Below are positions 1-8,344 of a stretch of DNA of 64,000 bases, piece by piece; the stretch's first letter is position 1; each line of letters starts with the position of its first letter. Below the pieces are notes generated by a model. That model had not been told where the DNA came from, searched no databases, and worked only from the letters and a program-made list of their open reading frames with translations. The DNA comes from Glycomyces albidus. Lineage in GTDB: Bacteria > Actinomycetota > Actinomycetes > Mycobacteriales > Micromonosporaceae. Made by a program: the position numbers and the translations under genes. The stretch is taken from assembly GCF_009451885.1 (NCBI RefSeq), contig NZ_WIAO01000008.1:1-64000 (forward strand), given 5' to 3'.

Positions 1-180
1 TGTTTCCTCGGGTTGTGCTTCGGGGTGTTCGTCTTTCCAGGTGTTGACCCAGTTGCCCAGGGTCGTCGAGTTGATGCCGAGATCGCGCGCGACCTCGGCG
101 ACCGTTCGACCGGTCTGGACGACCATCTGCACAGCCTCCGCCTTGAACTGCGGGCTGAACTTCCGGCGCTTCGCGGGCAT
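1..180 (-). CDS. IS3-family transposase OrfA, N-terminal part (cut by window edge)
   Basis: Read on the minus strand from an ATG at 180, the first 60 codons begin MPAKRRKFSPQFKAEAVQM and continue with an HTH segment (TVAEVARDLGINSTTLGNWV). This is the classic N-terminus of IS3-group OrfA proteins, which bind the element ends and are normally followed by the OrfB integrase, here outside the window. The upstream 48 bp run to a likely element end near 228, right at the 3' end of the neighbouring TPR gene. The family call is firm from the HTH pattern; the exact IS cannot be named. Confidence 0.85.
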   Translation of the reverse strand, partial: MPAKRRKFSPQFKAEAVQMVVQTGRTVAEVARDLGINSTTLGNWVNTWKDEHPEAQPEET

Positions 181-228
181 GGACACGATCCTCTCAAATC
201 AGGATCCGTGTCCAACATCCTTGTTACA
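1..228 (-). mobile_element. IS3-type insertion sequence, left end (partial)
   Basis: OrfA starts 48 bp inside a stretch whose probable outer end reads TGTAACAAGGATGTTGGACA on the minus strand from about 228. The TPR gene runs into this stretch and stops within it, which is what an insertion into an older gene gives. The boundary is inferred: no target duplication can be tested because the other end is outside the window. Confidence 0.55.
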
Positions 229-843
229 CCTCACTCTCAACTCGCGCAACTGTTGGCGAGCCACCGGCGCGGCTTCTGCGTGTTCACTGTTGATGGCGCG
301 TTGGTACAACGTGGCAGCGGCTTTCGGGTTATCCGTTGCGCGGAGCTCCGCCAGGGAGACCATGGCCTTTGGCGTTGTGTCAGGGTGACCGGTATCAATG
401 GCGCGTTGAAGGAGACCCGCAGCTCGTTTCAAGTTGCGCTCGTCAGGAGGCAGGTCGTACCGGAAGAGCTCTGCCAAGGCGAGTAGTGCCTTCGGGGCCA
501 TGTCTTCGTGGTTGGAGGCAATCACGCGCTTATAGACGGAGATCGCTTCGCGGTATCGACCGGTGGCCTGAAGCACCCCCGTAAGCAGAAACGCTGCCAC
601 CGGTGCGCGCTCTGGCACATCGAGGTCCATCACAGCACGATAGGCATTTTCGGCTCCCGTCAAGTCGCCCTCATGCTTGAGCATGATGGCGAGTTTGATT
701 CCAGCCTCGGCGGCAGCGTCGGGATCACCAGAGTCGATGACCCGTCGGTATATCGCGGTGGCCCGACTGATCTTGCCGCGCCCCCAGAGGTCGTGGGCGC
801 GTTGGAACATGGCGGTCGGATCGTTTCGCCTGAAAAGCGTCAT
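199..843 (-). pseudogene. TPR/Sel1-like repeat protein, C-terminus replaced by IS end
   Basis: A 214-residue protein made of about five 36-residue helical-hairpin repeats (for example GDLTGAENAYRAVMDLD, GRYREAISVYKRVIAS, NPKAAATLYQRAINS). Such tetratricopeptide arrays mediate protein contacts; no enzymatic domain or signal peptide is seen. The last ten residues (RCNKDVGHGS) and the stop are encoded by the adjacent IS3-type end, so the gene is probably truncated, although the remaining repeats form a complete reading frame and could still be made. The partner and role are unknown. Start ATG at 843 lacks a strong Shine-Dalgarno, so an upstream start is possible. Confidence 0.6.
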
Positions 844-954
844 GACCCATCGTCACATGCTCCGGCCGGGACCGGTCCCGCGGATGTTCCAGCCCCAAAC
901 CAGTGCGCCGTGACGAGTCGCCAGGCCGATGATGAAGGCGGAACCTGGTAGTGA

Positions 955-1888
955 AGCCTCATTCGGGTGAAGCCGTGTCGTCCTTGTCACGATTACGGAT
1001 AGTGAGCGGCGGTGGGCTCGTGGATTCCTTGAGGTTGTGACGACCGAAGGCATCAAAGAGCGACCGCTGCCGCGTTTCGAGCATAGGACCGGCCTGGATA
1101 CCGAGCAACTACTGTTGTTGGAGCGGGAGGTCTGCACCCGGATCGGGTCCTGGCAGCCAAACACTGGCCGCCGTAAGGCCTTGGAGCTGTTCGACGCGAT
1201 CGTGGTCTGTCTCGCCTACTTGCGGCACAACACCATCCAAGCCGCACTCGGTGAGCAGTCGCGGGTCTCGCAGGCAACGGTTTCACGCTATGTGGAGGCG
1301 CTGGAGCCGGTGGTCTCAACCTGCCTCGATCAGTTGGCGTTGGACCTGCGTGAGCAGGCCCTCCGCTCCGACCTTGTAGTCGATGGATTCCTCATTCCAA
1401 CCCGCGACCTCTCCGCCCCAACGGGGCTGTTCTCCGGAAAGCGGCTGTGTCCTGGCTTGAACGTGCAGGTCATCACCGATCTGCGTGGGCGGGTGGTCGA
1501 TGGCGGGCGGATTGTGGTCGGCTCGGTCCACGATGCGAAGGCGTTCAAGGAATCGGGACTGGCGAAGGCCTACGAGATTCACACGACCGGGGAAGGCCCG
1601 AGCCTGATCGGCGACCTGGGCTATATCGGCGTGGTGCCACTGACCCCGTACCGCAAGCCGGAGTATCGCGAGCTGACTGCCACCGAGCTGCTGTTCAACC
1701 GGACGGTCAACCGGCGCCGCTGGGTGGTCGAGCAGGGGATTGCGCATCTGCGCTCTTGGAGGGTACTCGCCACCGGTTACCGTCGGCCGTTGTCGAAGGC
1801 AGACCGGACACTACAGACCGTGCTCAAACTCCAGATGTACCGGCATCACTCACAAGCGGCTTTTGCATAAGCTTCCGGAAAGTTCATG
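955..1888 (+). mobile_element. IS5-type insertion sequence, intact copy
   Basis: The element carries one transposase gene (1037-1870). Its left part (CTCATTCGGGTGAAGCCG near 959) resembles the sequence upstream of the second copy (CTCGTTCGGGTGATCCCG on the minus strand), giving an approximate left limit. Its right end is the inverted-repeat segment GGCTTTTGCATAAGCTTCCG beginning at 1858, which the second, oppositely oriented copy shares. Exact termini and target duplication were not resolved by eye. Confidence 0.6.
1037..1870 (+). CDS. IS5-family DDE transposase (DDE_Tnp_4 type)
   Basis: A 277-residue transposase starting at GTG 1037. An N-terminal HTH (SRVSQATVSRYVEALEP, about residues 75-91) precedes a DDE catalytic core with D116 in LVVDGFLIP, D166 in VGSVHDAKAF and E232 in WVVEQGIAHLRSW. 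All three acidic residues are present, so this copy looks functional. The length and HTH_Tnp_4/DDE_Tnp_4 layout match IS5-superfamily enzymes that cut and rejoin element ends. It faces a related, deleted copy tail to tail across a palindromic junction at 1858-1898. Confidence 0.9.
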   Translation: MTTEGIKERPLPRFEHRTGLDTEQLLLLEREVCTRIGSWQPNTGRRKALELFDAIVVCLAYLRHNTIQAALGEQSRVSQATVSRYVEALEPVVSTCLDQLALDLREQALRSDLVVDGFLIPTRDLSAPTGLFSGKRLCPGLNVQVITDLRGRVVDGGRIVVGSVHDAKAFKESGLAKAYEIHTTGEGPSLIGDLGYIGVVPLTPYRKPEYRELTATELLFNRTVNRRRWVVEQGIAHLRSWRVLATGYRRPLSKADRTLQTVLKLQMYRHHSQAAFA

Positions 1889-1898
1889 CAAAAGCCTC
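1858..1898. repeat. Shared inverted-repeat junction of the two IS5-type copies
   Basis: The segment GGCTTTTGCAT, 17 bp, ATGCAAAAGCC forms an almost perfect inverted repeat. Each arm is the 3' end of one of two oppositely oriented transposase genes, so the elements meet, or overlap, at their right ends. A third degenerate copy of the same end sequence lies at 5982-6011. Confidence 0.75.
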
Positions 1899-2563
1899 TT
1901 TCGAGTGACGCCGGTACATCTGGAGAGTTCGCGGTACTCCGGTTTCTTGACCGGGGTGAGCGGCACGACGCCGATATAGCCGCAGTCGCCGATCATGCTG
2001 GGGCCGTTGCCGGTCAGGTGGTGCTCGTAGGTCTTGGCCAGGCCTGATTCGCGGAAGGCGCGGGCGTCGTGGGCCGAGCCGGGCAGCAGGCTTCCAGCGT
2101 CGACCGGGCGCCCGTGCAGGTCGCAGACGACCTGCGCGTTCAGGCCCGGCGCACCGCGCTTGCCGGAGAAAAGTCCCTTCGGCGAGGTGAGGTCGCGGGT
2201 GGGGATGAGGAACCCGTCGACGACCAGGTCCGATCGGGCGGCGCGGGCCTGCAGGTCGATCGCGAGGCGGTCGAGGCAGCACGAGACCACCGGCTCGAGC
2301 GTCTCGATGTAGCGCGAGACCGTTGCCTGGGAGACGCGCGCTTGTTCGCCTATAGCGGCCTGGATGGTGTTGTGGCGCAGGTAGACCAGGGTAAGGATGA
2401 TCGCTTCGAACAGGTCGAGTGCCTTGCGGCGTCCGGTGGCCGGCTGCCAGGAGCCGATCCGGGCGGCGACTTCGCGTTCGAGGTACAGCAGTTGCTCGTA
2501 GTCGAGGCCGGTCCTATGCTCGAATCGCGGCAGCGGCCGTTCCTTGATTCCTTGAGTGCTCAC
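1873..2563 (-). pseudogene. IS5-family transposase, internally deleted copy
   Basis: Minus-strand reading from GTG 2563 gives a homologue of the intact transposase at 1037-1870: the same opening (GIKERPLPRFEHRTGLD), HTH and first two catalytic acidic regions (LVVDGFLIPTRDL, GSAHDARAF). After KPEYREL the sequence jumps straight to the LQMYR end of the gene, removing about 60 codons including the catalytic Glu segment (WVVEQGIAHLRSW) and shifting the frame. It cannot encode an active enzyme. Coding divergence from the intact copy is substantial, so it is a related element, not a recent duplicate. Confidence 0.85.
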
Positions 2564-2777
2564 AACCTCGAGCGATCCACACGCCCGCTGCCGCTTTCGG
2601 TGCCTACCAGCCCATCCCGGACACGGGATCACCCGAACGAGTCTGCATCAGGCTCTATGCGGGTTCTGCCGTCCATTGATGAACGCGGTCCGCGATGTTT
2701 GAGGCCATACACACCGCTATCACAGAATTTACTCATGTATTGGTCGGTTGAATCTTTTTCGGGCGTATGATCGAAGT

Positions 2778-2942
2778 ATGGGTACAGTTCTATGGATTCT
2801 CATCGTCGTCTGGGTCCTGCTCGCGATCGTCGGCTTCGCCATCGAGGGCCTGCTCTGGCTGGCTGCCGTCGGCATCGTACTGTTCATCGGCACCATCGTC
2901 TTCGGACTCATCAGACGACGCGCTGGCCGCAGCACGGCCTGA
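2778..2942 (+). CDS. Small membrane protein, 54 aa
   Basis: Starting at ATG 2778, almost the entire 54 residues are two hydrophobic helices (VLWILIVVWVLLAIVGFAI and LLWLAAVGIVLFIGTIVFGL) ending in a basic tail RRRAGRS. Very small two-helix proteins of this type are common in actinobacteria near stress genes; function is unknown. A sigma-B/F-type gene 1 kb downstream and another small membrane protein at 3027 suggest an envelope-stress group, but this is only positional. An upstream in-frame ATG at 2748 would add ten polar residues. Confidence 0.6.
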   Translation: MGTVLWILIVVWVLLAIVGFAIEGLLWLAAVGIVLFIGTIVFGLIRRRAGRSTA

Positions 2943-3026
2943 TCGTCGGCTTCGCTCGGCAAGGGTGGGGTTTCGCTCCGCCGCGAACGGGCATGCCTCC
3001 ACCACCATCAAGAGGAGGACACGGTC

Positions 3027-3350
3027 ATGAACGCAGCGATCACACCGGCGAAGCCCCCGGGAACCCTTGCCGAGCAAATGCATGAGAAGGACTGGCGCGA
3101 TGACGGACCCGGTGACGATCACGGCGAGAGGAGCCTCCTCCGGTCGGTGCTGCCCTTCCTCGCGGGGTCGGTCGCGGTCGGCATCGCGGTGGTCGCCCTC
3201 ATCGGGGTGGAGCTCAACCGTAGGCGAAGATCGAAGTCGTTCCTCGGACGAGTCGTGGCCAGGGCCGAGGACGCCAAGGATGCTCTCGCGCATGCCGCTG
3301 CCGGAATGCCCGATCGTGGCAAGGCCGCGGCGCGACGACTGTGGCGCTGA
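3027..3350 (+). CDS. Small single-pass membrane protein, 107 aa
   Basis: A polar, charged N-terminus (residues 1-37) precedes one transmembrane helix (LPFLAGSVAVGIAVVALIGV, about 42-61) and a basic, amphipathic tail (RRRRSKSF ... KDALAHAAAGMPDRGKAAARR). AGGAGG lies 8-9 bp before the ATG (AAGAGGAGGACACGGTC ATG), so the start is well supported. No known domain is recognised. It follows the 54-residue membrane protein by 84 bp and may be co-transcribed. Confidence 0.65.
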   Translation: MNAAITPAKPPGTLAEQMHEKDWRDDGPGDDHGERSLLRSVLPFLAGSVAVGIAVVALIGVELNRRRRSKSFLGRVVARAEDAKDALAHAAAGMPDRGKAAARRLWR

Positions 3351-3387
3351 CCCGATCGCTTGGCGCCTGTCGGCGTCCGCTCAAGTG

Positions 3388-3711
3388 ATGAACCTTGCGA
3401 CTCCAGAGCCTCCGAACCCCGTCCGCGCCGCGCTGCCATCGCTCGTCTGGAAGCATGTGGCTGCCGACCTCTATGCGGCTACGATCGACGGCGAGTTCGC
3501 CGGGTACGTCGCCGCCTTCAAGGACACGCACCAGGCGTTCGGGCCTCACGCCCAGCACCTCGGTTCCCACCGGTCGTTCCGCGCCGCGTCGGCCGTGATC
3601 GACCGCTGGTGGACCCTGGCGGACGGCAGCCGAGCATCGCCTGGGCTGTTGAGACCTGCGCTGTCCGCGAACGCAGGGGAACGACCGACGGCAACTTCCG
3701 CAGCATCGTGA
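3388..3711 (+). CDS. Conserved-looking small hypothetical protein, 107 aa
   Basis: From ATG 3388 the protein reads MNLATPEPPNPVRAALPSLV and then a compact segment (VAADLYAATIDGEFAGYVAA ... RSFRAASAVIDRWW). The alternation resembles small actinobacterial proteins that pair a short beta hairpin with a helix. The last 30 residues are low complexity. The function is not recognised. It lies between the small membrane gene and the sigma factor gene on the same strand. The frame is plausible but unproven. Confidence 0.45.
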   Translation: MNLATPEPPNPVRAALPSLVWKHVAADLYAATIDGEFAGYVAAFKDTHQAFGPHAQHLGSHRSFRAASAVIDRWWTLADGSRASPGLLRPALSANAGERPTATSAAS

Positions 3712-3954
3712 CCGAATCGGTAGAGTCTGAATACGCAGCGTTGTTGCTCGTGATGGACCTTCGCCGTCCCCGGCAAGAAGAGCGCCGAACCGCACCGCGG
3801 ATGTCAGCATGAGGGCCCTCCGACACCTGCCCCGTGAGTAACGCCCGCTCACCGGGCCGAAACCACTACACCCAGCCCGGGACTCCACGCCCGGCCGATC
3901 CCAAACCGGGCACACCGGTTTGCCAGCCGAACCGATGCAGGACGGTGGCCTCAT

Positions 3955-4761
3955 ATGGCGCCCCAAGACTCCAGCAGACAAGGCCGCGACAACGCATTCG
4001 GGGAACTCGCGCCCTTGTTCGAACAGATAGCCGTGCTCACCGACAACGACTTCCGGCGGGAGGGCCTGCGCGGCCGGATCATCACCGGGTACCTGCCGCT
4101 CGCCACCAACATCGCCCGTCGCTACGCGGGCCGCGGCGTGGGTATGGACGACCTGGTCCAGGTCGCCAACGTCGGCCTCATCCACGCCGTCGACCGCTTC
4201 GACCCCTTACGGGGTGTCGACTTCCTCTCCTTTGCCGTGCCGACGGTCATGGGAGAGGTCCGCCGCTACTTCCGCGACACCGCCTGGCCGGTGCGCCTGC
4301 CGCGCCGCCTCCAAGAACTGCGCATGGCGATCAACACCGCCGACGCCCACCTCTCCCAAACACTGGGCCGACCGGCCACCCCCGCCGACCTCGCCGAGCG
4401 GCTGGGCATCCCCGAGACCGCAGTACGCGAAGGGCTGCAGGCGATCCATTCGTTCCGGTCGGTCTCCCTCGACCAGCCGTCGCCCTCCGGCGGCCTTCCG
4501 CCAGCCGAGGCCATCGGGGCCGACGACCTCGCGCTCGGGTCGGTCGACGACCTCGAGTCCCTGCTCCCGCTCCTGCGGGCCCTGCCCGACCGCGAGCGCC
4601 GGATCCTCTCGCTGCGGTTCTTCGGCGGCAGGACGCAATCCCAGATCGGAACCGAGATCGGCATCTCGCAGATGCACGTCTCCCGGCTGCTCAGGAGCAC
4701 ACTCCTGGAGCTTCGCGGGCACATGCTCGCCGCACCGCAGGAGCGCGAGCGCAGGGTCTGA
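3955..4761 (+). CDS. RNA polymerase sigma factor, SigB/SigF/WhiG group
   Basis: A 268-residue group 3 sigma factor. Region 2 carries the core-binding and -10 segment (GMDDLVQVANVGLIHAVDRF, about 63-82), followed by the promoter-melting part (VDFLSFAVPTVMGEVRRYFR). Region 3 has LGRPATPADLAERLGIPE. Region 4 has a typical HTH (TQSQIGTEIGISQMHVSRLL) before the C-terminus. Actinobacterial members direct stress and differentiation genes and are usually held by an anti-sigma kinase. No anti-sigma or anti-anti-sigma gene is adjacent, so its control is not visible. The small membrane proteins upstream may be targets (inference). Confidence 0.88.
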   Translation: MAPQDSSRQGRDNAFGELAPLFEQIAVLTDNDFRREGLRGRIITGYLPLATNIARRYAGRGVGMDDLVQVANVGLIHAVDRFDPLRGVDFLSFAVPTVMGEVRRYFRDTAWPVRLPRRLQELRMAINTADAHLSQTLGRPATPADLAERLGIPETAVREGLQAIHSFRSVSLDQPSPSGGLPPAEAIGADDLALGSVDDLESLLPLLRALPDRERRILSLRFFGGRTQSQIGTEIGISQMHVSRLLRSTLLELRGHMLAAPQERERRV

Positions 4762-4785
4762 CCGCCTGCCGGTCGTCCGAGTCGC

Positions 4786-5898
4786 TCAACCCGCCGTGGC
4801 GCGAGTGTGCGGATGGCGCAGGGGTTCGCCGTTGCGGTGCAGCTGGGTCAGGGCCTCGCGCCAGGACTGGATGAGGCCGGTCGCGCTGTAGGGGATGCCC
4901 TTCTCAGCGCAGAACTTCTCGACGATCGGCCGCGCCCGTGCCAGGTGGACCGACGGCATGGCAGGGAAGAGGTGGTGCTCGATCTGGTAGTTCAGGCCGC
5001 CGAGGGCGACGTCGGTGAACCAGCCGCCCTTGACGTTGCGGGAGGTCAGCACTTGCTTTCGCAGGTAGTCCAGCTCGGTGTCACCGACGAGGGTCGGCAT
5101 GCCCTTGTGATTCGGCGCGAACACCGAGCCCATGTACAGGCCCCAGGCCGCTTTGTGCACCACGATGAACACGATCGCCTTGCCAGGTGAGAGCACCAGG
5201 AACACCGCCGAGAGGTAGACGACGAAGTGCGCTGCAAGGAACGCGGCCTCCCAGCTGCGGTGCTTCAGGCCCGCTTTGAAGATCGATCTGATGCCCGACC
5301 AGTTGAGGTTGAAGCCCTCGAACAGCAGGGCCGGGAAAAACAGCTGCGCCTCGTACTTGACGACGAACCGGCTCAGGCCCTGGGCCGCGCGCGCCTGGCG
5401 CTTCGACCACACGAACAGGCCCGGGGAGACGTCGGGGTCGAGCTCCTCGTGGTTGGGGTTGGCGTGGTGGCGGTTGTGCTTGTCGGTCCACCAGCCGTAG
5501 CCCATGCCGTTGGCGAGGTTCCCGGTAAGCCAGCCGACGCGCTCGGTGGCGGCGCGGCTGCGGATGATCTGGCGGTGTGCCAGGTCGTGGCCCAGCAGCG
5601 CCACCTGGGCACTGACCAGGGCCAAGAACACCGCCGTGAACATCTGGAACCAGGTGTCGCCGATGAGGGTGAAAGCCGTCCAGGCGGCGGCGAACACGGC
5701 ACCGACGAGTGCGAACCGGAGCGTGTAGTAGCCGGGGCGACGGCGCATCAGACCTGCCACTCGAACCCTGCGCGAGAGTTCGGCGAAGTCGCTGCCGCCC
5801 GCCCGCGGACCCGGCGCGTCCTCCGAAGGAGCCGCCCCCGACCCTCCCGCTGGAAGGTGAGCTGAGCCCTTGAAAACCCGCGCTGAGGCATCAGCCAC
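4786..5898 (-). CDS. Membrane fatty acid desaturase
   Basis: A 370-residue acyl-lipid/acyl-CoA desaturase. The three di-iron histidine boxes are intact: HDLAH (104-108), HNRHH (141-145) and QIEHH (305-309), interleaved with hydrophobic helices (about 60-105, 185-200, 218-260). The QxxHH third box and overall layout match front-end or linoleoyl-type desaturases that insert a double bond into membrane fatty acids using O2 and an electron donor. The start is GTG 5898 with GAGGAG a few bases upstream; the N-terminal 45 residues are low complexity. It converges with the sigma factor gene, 24 bp apart. Its upstream region borders the IS scar at 5982-6011. Confidence 0.88.
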   Translation of the reverse strand: MADASARVFKGSAHLPAGGSGAAPSEDAPGPRAGGSDFAELSRRVRVAGLMRRRPGYYTLRFALVGAVFAAAWTAFTLIGDTWFQMFTAVFLALVSAQVALLGHDLAHRQIIRSRAATERVGWLTGNLANGMGYGWWTDKHNRHHANPNHEELDPDVSPGLFVWSKRQARAAQGLSRFVVKYEAQLFFPALLFEGFNLNWSGIRSIFKAGLKHRSWEAAFLAAHFVVYLSAVFLVLSPGKAIVFIVVHKAAWGLYMGSVFAPNHKGMPTLVGDTELDYLRKQVLTSRNVKGGWFTDVALGGLNYQIEHHLFPAMPSVHLARARPIVEKFCAEKGIPYSATGLIQSWREALTQLHRNGEPLRHPHTRATAG

Positions 5899-6743
5899 GG
5901 CACTATCTCCTCGCCAGTGACGATACGCGCTCTCAAACCTATCCCCTTCATTATGTCACAGGACACGGCGACAACGATGCCCTCGAAAGAGCCTTTTGCA
6001 TGAGCTTCCGGGCGTCCCCACCAGCGGGAGCCGGCCATGCCTCCCCAGTTGGCGAGCACTCTCGTTGTGTACTCGTCCTCCTGGTAACGCCGGACGTGGG
6101 CGGCGATGCGGGTGGCAATTGAGGGCCAGGCCGGGCCGAGCACGTCATGTGCGGGGATTCCGGGGAGGACGAGACGGTCGCCGTCACACAGGACCTGCTC
6201 GATGGCGGTGAAGTCGGGGGTATTGGTGGCGGGGTTCATGTGCGGTGCGATGTCGCGGGTGGCGATCAGGCTCATCCACGACATCTGCGCGTCGGTGAAC
6301 AGGTAGTGCCAGGGCTCGAGCGTGTTGCGCCACGCGGAGACGACCACGCCGACCGCCGCGAGGGGCGCCAGGACGTCGTCGGGGACGCCCCGCTCGGCGA
6401 CGGCCGAATCGGTGCGCGCGAATTGCTCACGAAGGGAGTCTGTGATGGGCTCCTCATTGTCATCAGCCAGTGCCGGAGGCTGGCCCGTGGTCAATTTGTT
6501 CAGGAACTCCTGCAGCGCTTCGAAGGCGTCTTCGGCGTCCTCGGTCTTGTACCGCTCGACGGACTTCTTGTATTCGATCGCTGCCGGGTCTTCGCCTGCA
6601 TTTTCGGCGCGCCTGCGCCGGGCCCAGGCGTACATGCGCAGGTCCGAGCAGAGAGCGTAGTCCCGGACGCGGTCGAGGATCGCCTCAACGTACTCAGTGG
6701 TGAGACGCGGCGGAGTCAGGGGCTGGTCCTGGGGTGCGGTCAC
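5748..6743 (-). pseudogene. Unknown protein, 3' end lost at IS scar
   Basis: The reading frame from ATG 6743 gives 331 residues, but only about the first 245 look original: a charged, mostly helical protein (ILDRVRDYALCSDLRMYAWA ... RRYQEDEYTTRVLANWGG). From about 6011 it passes through the IS5-type end scar and then antisense to the desaturase gene's first 50 codons, so the native C-terminus is gone. The family is not recognised. It begins 50 bp after the AlbA_2 gene on the same strand and was probably its operon partner, so the pair may have worked together. Confidence 0.55.
5982..6011 (+). repeat. IS5-type right-end scar
   Basis: The 30 bp starting CTCGAAAGAGCCTTTTGCAT and ending GAGCTTCCGG match, with about three differences, the right end of the deleted IS copy (CTCGAAAGAGGCTTTTGCAT then GAACTTTCCGG on the minus strand at 1879-1909). 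No transposase coding sequence is attached. It sits where the gene read from 6743 changes character and runs into the desaturase leader, so it looks like a leftover from an IS-mediated deletion. Confidence 0.6.
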
Positions 6744-6793
6744 GGTTGAGTGCTCCTGTGCGGGTGAGTCGTGGTGATGGTCGTGTGGCCCGG

Positions 6794-7939
6794 TCAGCGC
6801 TGCAGCGAGTCGTAGAACTCACGGGTGAGGCTCTCGGGGTTGCCAAAGGCTTCGTTGATGTCGCCGTTCAGCTCTGCGCGCAGGTCGGGGAGTTCGGGGC
6901 CTTGGAAGGCGGGGGATTTGAGGTAGCCCTTGATCTCCGCAGCTGCGGCAGTCCACCACTTCAGGGTGCCTCTCGCGCCCTTCTGCTGTTTCCGCTGGGC
7001 CAGGAGCTGGTCCCACACTTGCAGTTCCCACGAGTTGCGTGCGGCTTCGGGTGAGATGTCACCTGAGAGCTGCTGGTGCATCCACATGGTCAGGCGCTCG
7101 GCAGCGGCCGAGGATCGCTTCGAGGTGTCGAGGGAGAACACCCACCACACTCGCCTCCGGAGGTGAAAGACACGCGAGACGAGGGCGTCGAGTGAGTCGT
7201 CCTGGAGTTCGTCGACGACCTCGCTCAGATCACGGACCATCCGTTCGACCTTGGTCACGCCGTCCTCCACCATGTTGGCCGCCGATCCGGCGCTCATCGC
7301 GGCGGACTCGGCGTCCTCGGCGGCGGAGACGGCACGGTGCGCCGTGGCCGTCAGCTCCTCCAGCGGGCCGCCGATGTTGCGCTCGATAGCCTCGGCGATC
7401 TGGTCGACCTGGGACCCCACAGCGCCGACGGCCTCACGCAGCTCGGTGGTGGTATGGCGGAACCTGGTGGCGAACGAGCCGGCTTCGCGGTCGAGATAGA
7501 CCCGGAGCAGCTCGTCGTCCGTCATGGCTCTCGTGGACCGGCCCTGCCGCGTTTGCCGTCGTCCTTGCCCGTCGTGGTGCGGTGCTGTGGCGGGCCGCAC
7601 CTCGACTCGTAGAAACGGGTGCTCCTCGTTCACGGCCTCCTCCACGACGAACAGCTCCACCGGAATCGGACAGATGGTGCTTGATGCATCCAGAATCTGC
7701 GCCACCGACTGGTCGAGTCCGTTCGACAAGCCGTACACGACGCCAGAGGTCAAACCGGTTACCCGGTCAGTCACCTCTTCCACGCCCACGAGCAGGTGAG
7801 CGACTTCGCGGGAGGGGTCGAGTGCGACCCAGTTCGCCAACGCCGCCAACGTCGCTGACTTGACCGCTTTGGCTTCGCGCTTGTACTCGATCCCCGCGGA
7901 CTCGCCCGCGGCAAGCAAAACTTCAGCCTCCGTGCTCAT
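6794..7939 (-). CDS. AlbA_2 (Schlafen-like) domain protein with coiled coil
   Basis: From ATG 7939 the protein is 381 residues. The N-terminal part has the AlbA_2 signature (ESAGIEYKREAKAVKSATLA ... REVAHLLVGVEEV), a fold found in nucleic-acid-binding and Schlafen-like regulators and in several defence proteins. A long alanine-rich coiled-coil segment follows (GSQVDQIAEAIERNIGGPLE ... VDELQDDSL), then a helical C-terminal half of unknown family. There is no ATPase motif. In-frame starts further upstream (7975, 8119) would overlap the small gene at 8118-8330. It is followed 50 bp later by the truncated unknown gene. A defence or regulatory role is possible, not shown. Confidence 0.65.
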   Translation of the reverse strand: MSTEAEVLLAAGESAGIEYKREAKAVKSATLAALANWVALDPSREVAHLLVGVEEVTDRVTGLTSGVVYGLSNGLDQSVAQILDASSTICPIPVELFVVEEAVNEEHPFLRVEVRPATAPHHDGQGRRQTRQGRSTRAMTDDELLRVYLDREAGSFATRFRHTTTELREAVGAVGSQVDQIAEAIERNIGGPLEELTATAHRAVSAAEDAESAAMSAGSAANMVEDGVTKVERMVRDLSEVVDELQDDSLDALVSRVFHLRRRVWWVFSLDTSKRSSAAAERLTMWMHQQLSGDISPEAARNSWELQVWDQLLAQRKQQKGARGTLKWWTAAAAEIKGYLKSPAFQGPELPDLRAELNGDINEAFGNPESLTREFYDSLQR

Positions 7940-8117
7940 GTGCTGATAGCGCGTGGGACGCGCGACGCCATCCATCCAACGGTTGTAGCAGGGCAGTACG
8001 ACAGCACCCAAGCCTCGTCCTTCGCCGCGACGTGTCGCAGCCCGACAGGCGCGAAGTTGCGGCGATAGTTCTGGGTCAGGAGTGCCCCTCGCTCGATCAA
8101 AGAGAATGGGGATGCAC

Positions 8118-8330
8118 ATGCCGAGGAAGCAGTTGCGGGTCCGGGTCGCCGGCGACCAGCGCGAGGAAATCGATCCCCATCAGATCGCGCAGATCCTGCT
8201 CGATCTGATGGGCCCGGCTCAGGTGGAGGCTCTCGCCGCCGAGGCCGAGCGCTCCGGCAGTCCGGGCCGCGGCTCAGGAGTCTGGCAGGAACAGGAACAG
8301 GAGGAGGACGGCGGGCGCCCATGGTCGTGA
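8118..8330 (+). CDS. Small protein, 70 aa, possible recombinase companion
   Basis: From ATG 8118, preceded by GGGGATGCAC, the protein opens MPRKQLRVRVAGDQREEIDP and continues QIAQILLDLMGPAQVEALAA before a Gln/Glu-rich tail. A basic beta hairpin plus one helix is visible. I recall similar small actinobacterial ORFs beside serine recombinase genes; this memory is not checked. It faces a recombinase HTH relic 14 bp away, which fits. Function is unknown. Confidence 0.5.
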   Translation: MPRKQLRVRVAGDQREEIDPHQIAQILLDLMGPAQVEALAAEAERSGSPGRGSGVWQEQEQEEDGGRPWS

Positions 8331-8344
8331 GCGCCCGCCGCCGG

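Noticed and set aside
2745-2768. SigB/SigF-type promoter before the small membrane gene
   Set aside because: The GGTTG and GGGCGTAT elements are only about 10 bp apart, too close for the usual 13-16 bp spacing.
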